Below, piece by piece: positions 5,261-6,437 of a DNA stretch of 6,437 bases. How positions within the stretch are numbered: position 1 is the first letter of the stretch; the number at the start of each line of letters is the position of its first letter. The notes beneath the pieces were generated by a model. The model had not been told where the DNA came from and did not search any database. It saw only the letters and a program-made list of their open reading frames with translations. Source of the DNA: CAZQSL01 sp964595945 (GTDB lineage: Bacteria > UBP15 > UBA6099 > JAJRTR01); contig CAZQSL010000165.1 in the NCBI GenBank assembly GCA_964595945.1, positions 1 through 6,437 on the forward strand, written 5' to 3'. Both the position numbers and the translations under genes were made by a program.

Positions 5261-6149
5261 ATGGGAAATAGGCACATGCCAACGTGTGAGGAACTTGCGA
5301 CTGAGAATGCCTGGTTACGCGAGGAGAACCGACAGCTCCGCGAGAAGGTGGTTGCGCTGAAGAACACCGTGATTATTCTGGAAGAGGCCGTGTCGAGGTT
5401 GGAAGAGATGGTTGCGCGACTCAGCAAGAATTCCGGGAACGCATCGAAGCCGCCGTCGAGCGACATTGTTAGCCGGGCGGTGGCAGGGGCGGGAAGGGAA
5501 GTGGCCCAGTATCGGCGGGCAGCCGCAATGGCCCCGCTTGTTGTGCGTGTGGAGTTCGGGCCAGACGAGATCGATGATGTGCGCACGTATGGGATGAGCG
5601 AATGCCCGATGTGTGACGGGGCGGTCGAGGTGGGCGCAGGTGTGCCCCCCGCGAGTTGTGCAGCAGGTGGAGCTTGCGCCGCGCCCCATCGTTGTGACTG
5701 AGCATCGCGGAGCGGCCTGCCGATGTGTGAAGTGCGGACAGATTCATTACGCGATGTCCTCGGAGTGAGCCTTTCTGACGGCTATCTGGCGAAAACCATC
5801 GCCGCCGTATCCGAAACGCTCGCTCCCGCATACGATGAACTTCGCGAACAAATCCGCCGCGAGCCATGCATCAACATAGACGAACCCGGCCACAAAGACC
5901 GCAAGGAAAAACACTGGACATGGGCCTTCCGCGCAGACAATTTCGCACTGTCCCACATCGACAAATCACGTGGCGCCAAAGTACTCGAAGAAATCCTCGG
6001 CACACAATTCGGCGGCACAATCGGCAGCGACTACTGGGGCGCATACCACAAATACACTCGCGAAAAACCAAAACGCAGCCAGCGGAAAATCACCGGGAAG
6101 TCAAAACGCAACCTGCACACAACGAGCCTCCCTTGCCCACATCCGCGAC
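5261..6149 (+). pseudogene. IS66-family transposase, multiply frameshifted and truncated
   Basis: The N-terminal part is intact: a Glu/Leu-rich coiled coil (5276-5405), then the IS66 hallmark ARLSKNSGNASKPPSSD. The remaining homology hops between frames. GGQPQWP (the GGQPGHP motif) is at 5514-5534 in the +1 frame. DEIDD...CPMC returns to the first frame (5567-5621). VVQQVEL...TEHRG..CRCVKCGQIHYA follows in the +1 frame after a C6 tract (5645-5650). SLRDVLGVSLSDGYLAK resumes the first frame near 5744. Normally tens of residues separate the CxxC zinc site from this last motif; here they are missing, so there is a deletion near 5740-5752. The catalytic region has IDEPG (first Asp at 5879-5881, Pro for the usual Thr) and SDYWGAY (second Asp at 6029-6031). 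LAHIRD, matching CLAHLIRD, lies in the +1 frame (6132-6149). The catalytic Glu and the C-terminal third are absent. The gene cannot make a working transposase. Confidence 0.88.
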
Positions 6150-6206
6150 TCCATCTCCGCCCCGACCGCTGCTCTTCCACTACCTTCTTTGCTTGCCTGA
6201 TCATTT

Positions 6207-6221
6207 CCCGTGAACGGTTGA
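6207..6221 (-). repeat. Right terminal inverted repeat of the IS66 remnant
   Basis: CCCGTGAACGGTT (6207-6219) is the exact reverse complement of 5179-5191. The terminal two bases GA differ from the AC expected from the left end, consistent with decay. Confidence 0.75.
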
Positions 6222-6230
6222 AAAAAAGCA

Positions 6231-6259
6231 TTGAAAAGCATGTCGAAAAAGAATAAAAT
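6231..6259 (+). promoter_or_regulatory. Sigma70-type promoter of the third redoxin-like gene
   Basis: TTGAAA (6231-6236) and TAAAAT (6254-6259) are separated by exactly 17 bases, each matching 5 of 6 consensus bases. Transcription would begin near 6266, about 23 bases before the ATG at 6289. The -35 box overlaps a short direct repeat (AAAAGCAT at 6224 and 6234) and begins 10 bases outside the IS66 end. Confidence 0.65.
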
Positions 6260-6276
6260 GCTTATCAATCAATTTT

Positions 6277-6283
6277 GGAGGAG
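6277..6283 (+). promoter_or_regulatory. Strong ribosome binding site for the partial gene at 6289
   Basis: GGAGGAG lies 5 bases before the ATG at 6289. It fixes the start of a gene that is cut by the window edge and so could not be judged by length. Confidence 0.8.
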
Positions 6284-6288
6284 ACAAA

Positions 6289-6437
6289 ATGACAGGAAGA
6301 AAAAGCGTATTGACAGGGTTCGCAGCAATAGTGATCATGGTTTTCGCATTTGCCATCTCAGCGAAAGCCGAAATGATCAAAGTCGGGGCAGTGGCGCCGG
6401 ATTTCACCTATGAAACACAGTTCGACACCAAAGACGG
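6289..6437 (+). CDS. Exported redoxin/TlpA-like protein, N-terminal fragment
   Basis: The gene starts at 6289 and is open to the right edge (49 codons plus 2 bases). The protein begins MTGRKSVLTG with an early Arg-Lys pair, a hydrophobic core (about 11-23) and an A-K-A cleavage site at 25-27, so it is a good Sec substrate. The mature protein starts EMIKVGAVAPDFTYETQFD. The VGxxAPDF motif is the standard entry to AhpC/TSA- and TlpA/ResA-type thioredoxin folds. Active-site residues would lie beyond the window, so I cannot say whether it keeps its cysteines. It is the third exported protein with this type of start in the window, on the opposite strand from the other two. A sigma70-like promoter (6231-6259) and a GGAGGAG site support expression. 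It could also be a cytochrome-maturation or peroxiredoxin-like protein. Confidence 0.75.
   Translation, partial: MTGRKSVLTGFAAIVIMVFAFAISAKAEMIKVGAVAPDFTYETQFDTKD

Larger units (their letters stand above)
5177..6221 (+). mobile_element. IS66-family element, internally deleted remnant
   Basis: The element is bounded by inverted repeats (left 5177-5191, right 6207-6219) and encloses a broken IS66-type transposase in the plus orientation. The left end starts GTAA, as IS66 ends typically do; the right end has GA where AC would complete the match. The span of about 1.05 kb is shorter than IS66 elements that code a full transposase. The bases flanking the ends (5169-5176 and 6222-6229) do not form an 8-bp direct repeat, so the target duplication is decayed or an end has moved. 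The left end lies 45 bases after the chorismate synthase stop, and the right end lies about 10 bases before the promoter of the next gene. Confidence 0.8.

Noticed and set aside
4655..5275. A 206-codon minus-strand open frame opposite the end of the chorismate synthase homologue
   Set aside because: It overlaps conserved chorismate synthase motifs on the other strand and runs into the IS end. No family signature is seen.
5645..5701. Programmed frameshift in the IS66 transposase at the C6 tract
   Set aside because: Several other frame changes and deletions follow, and IS66 transposases are not known to need frameshifting in this gene. Decay explains it better.

Overview
The window is bacterial and chromosomal in character. 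It has compact genes with short gaps, Shine-Dalgarno sites, sigma70-like promoter boxes and intrinsic terminators. Three separate reading frames begin with Sec-type signal peptides, which suits an envelope-rich, probably Gram-negative organism. I could not place it in a phylum from sequence alone. No tRNA, rRNA or CRISPR array was seen.

Layout: (1) 1-165, minus: the first 55 codons of a hydrophobic protein resembling phosphatidate cytidylyltransferase (CdsA), preceded by a leader with two inverted repeats. (2) 389-1950, minus: a two-gene operon. An exported thioredoxin-fold protein is followed by a TIGR01212/YhcC-type radical SAM protein, overlapping by ATGA. The operon has an extended -10 promoter with a 12-bp palindrome just downstream and ends at a clear terminator (346-375). 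(3) 2094-2615, minus: a paralogue of the exported thioredoxin-fold protein with its own terminator. It has no cysteine at all. (4) 2740-3585, minus: a classical short-chain dehydrogenase/reductase. (5) 3809-5131, plus, divergent from the SDR: a long and unusual chorismate synthase homologue. (6) 5177-6221: a gutted IS66-family element with recognisable terminal inverted repeats and a transposase broken by several frameshifts and deletions. (7) 6289-6437, plus: the start of a third exported redoxin-like protein, with a good promoter and ribosome binding site immediately outside the IS end.

How the genes may work together: the clearest link is operonic, between the exported thioredoxin-fold protein and the radical SAM protein. 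The two minus-strand thioredoxin-fold proteins are paralogues that have lost the redox-active CXXC motif, so they are unlikely to be ordinary thiol oxidoreductases. The chorismate synthase homologue keeps the fold signatures, but Tyr replaces the first catalytic His and it carries a long central insertion. The most interesting points are this chorismate synthase, the cysteine-free redoxin pair, and the IS66 remnant, whose two halves differ sharply in codon use and so look like a fusion of two copies.
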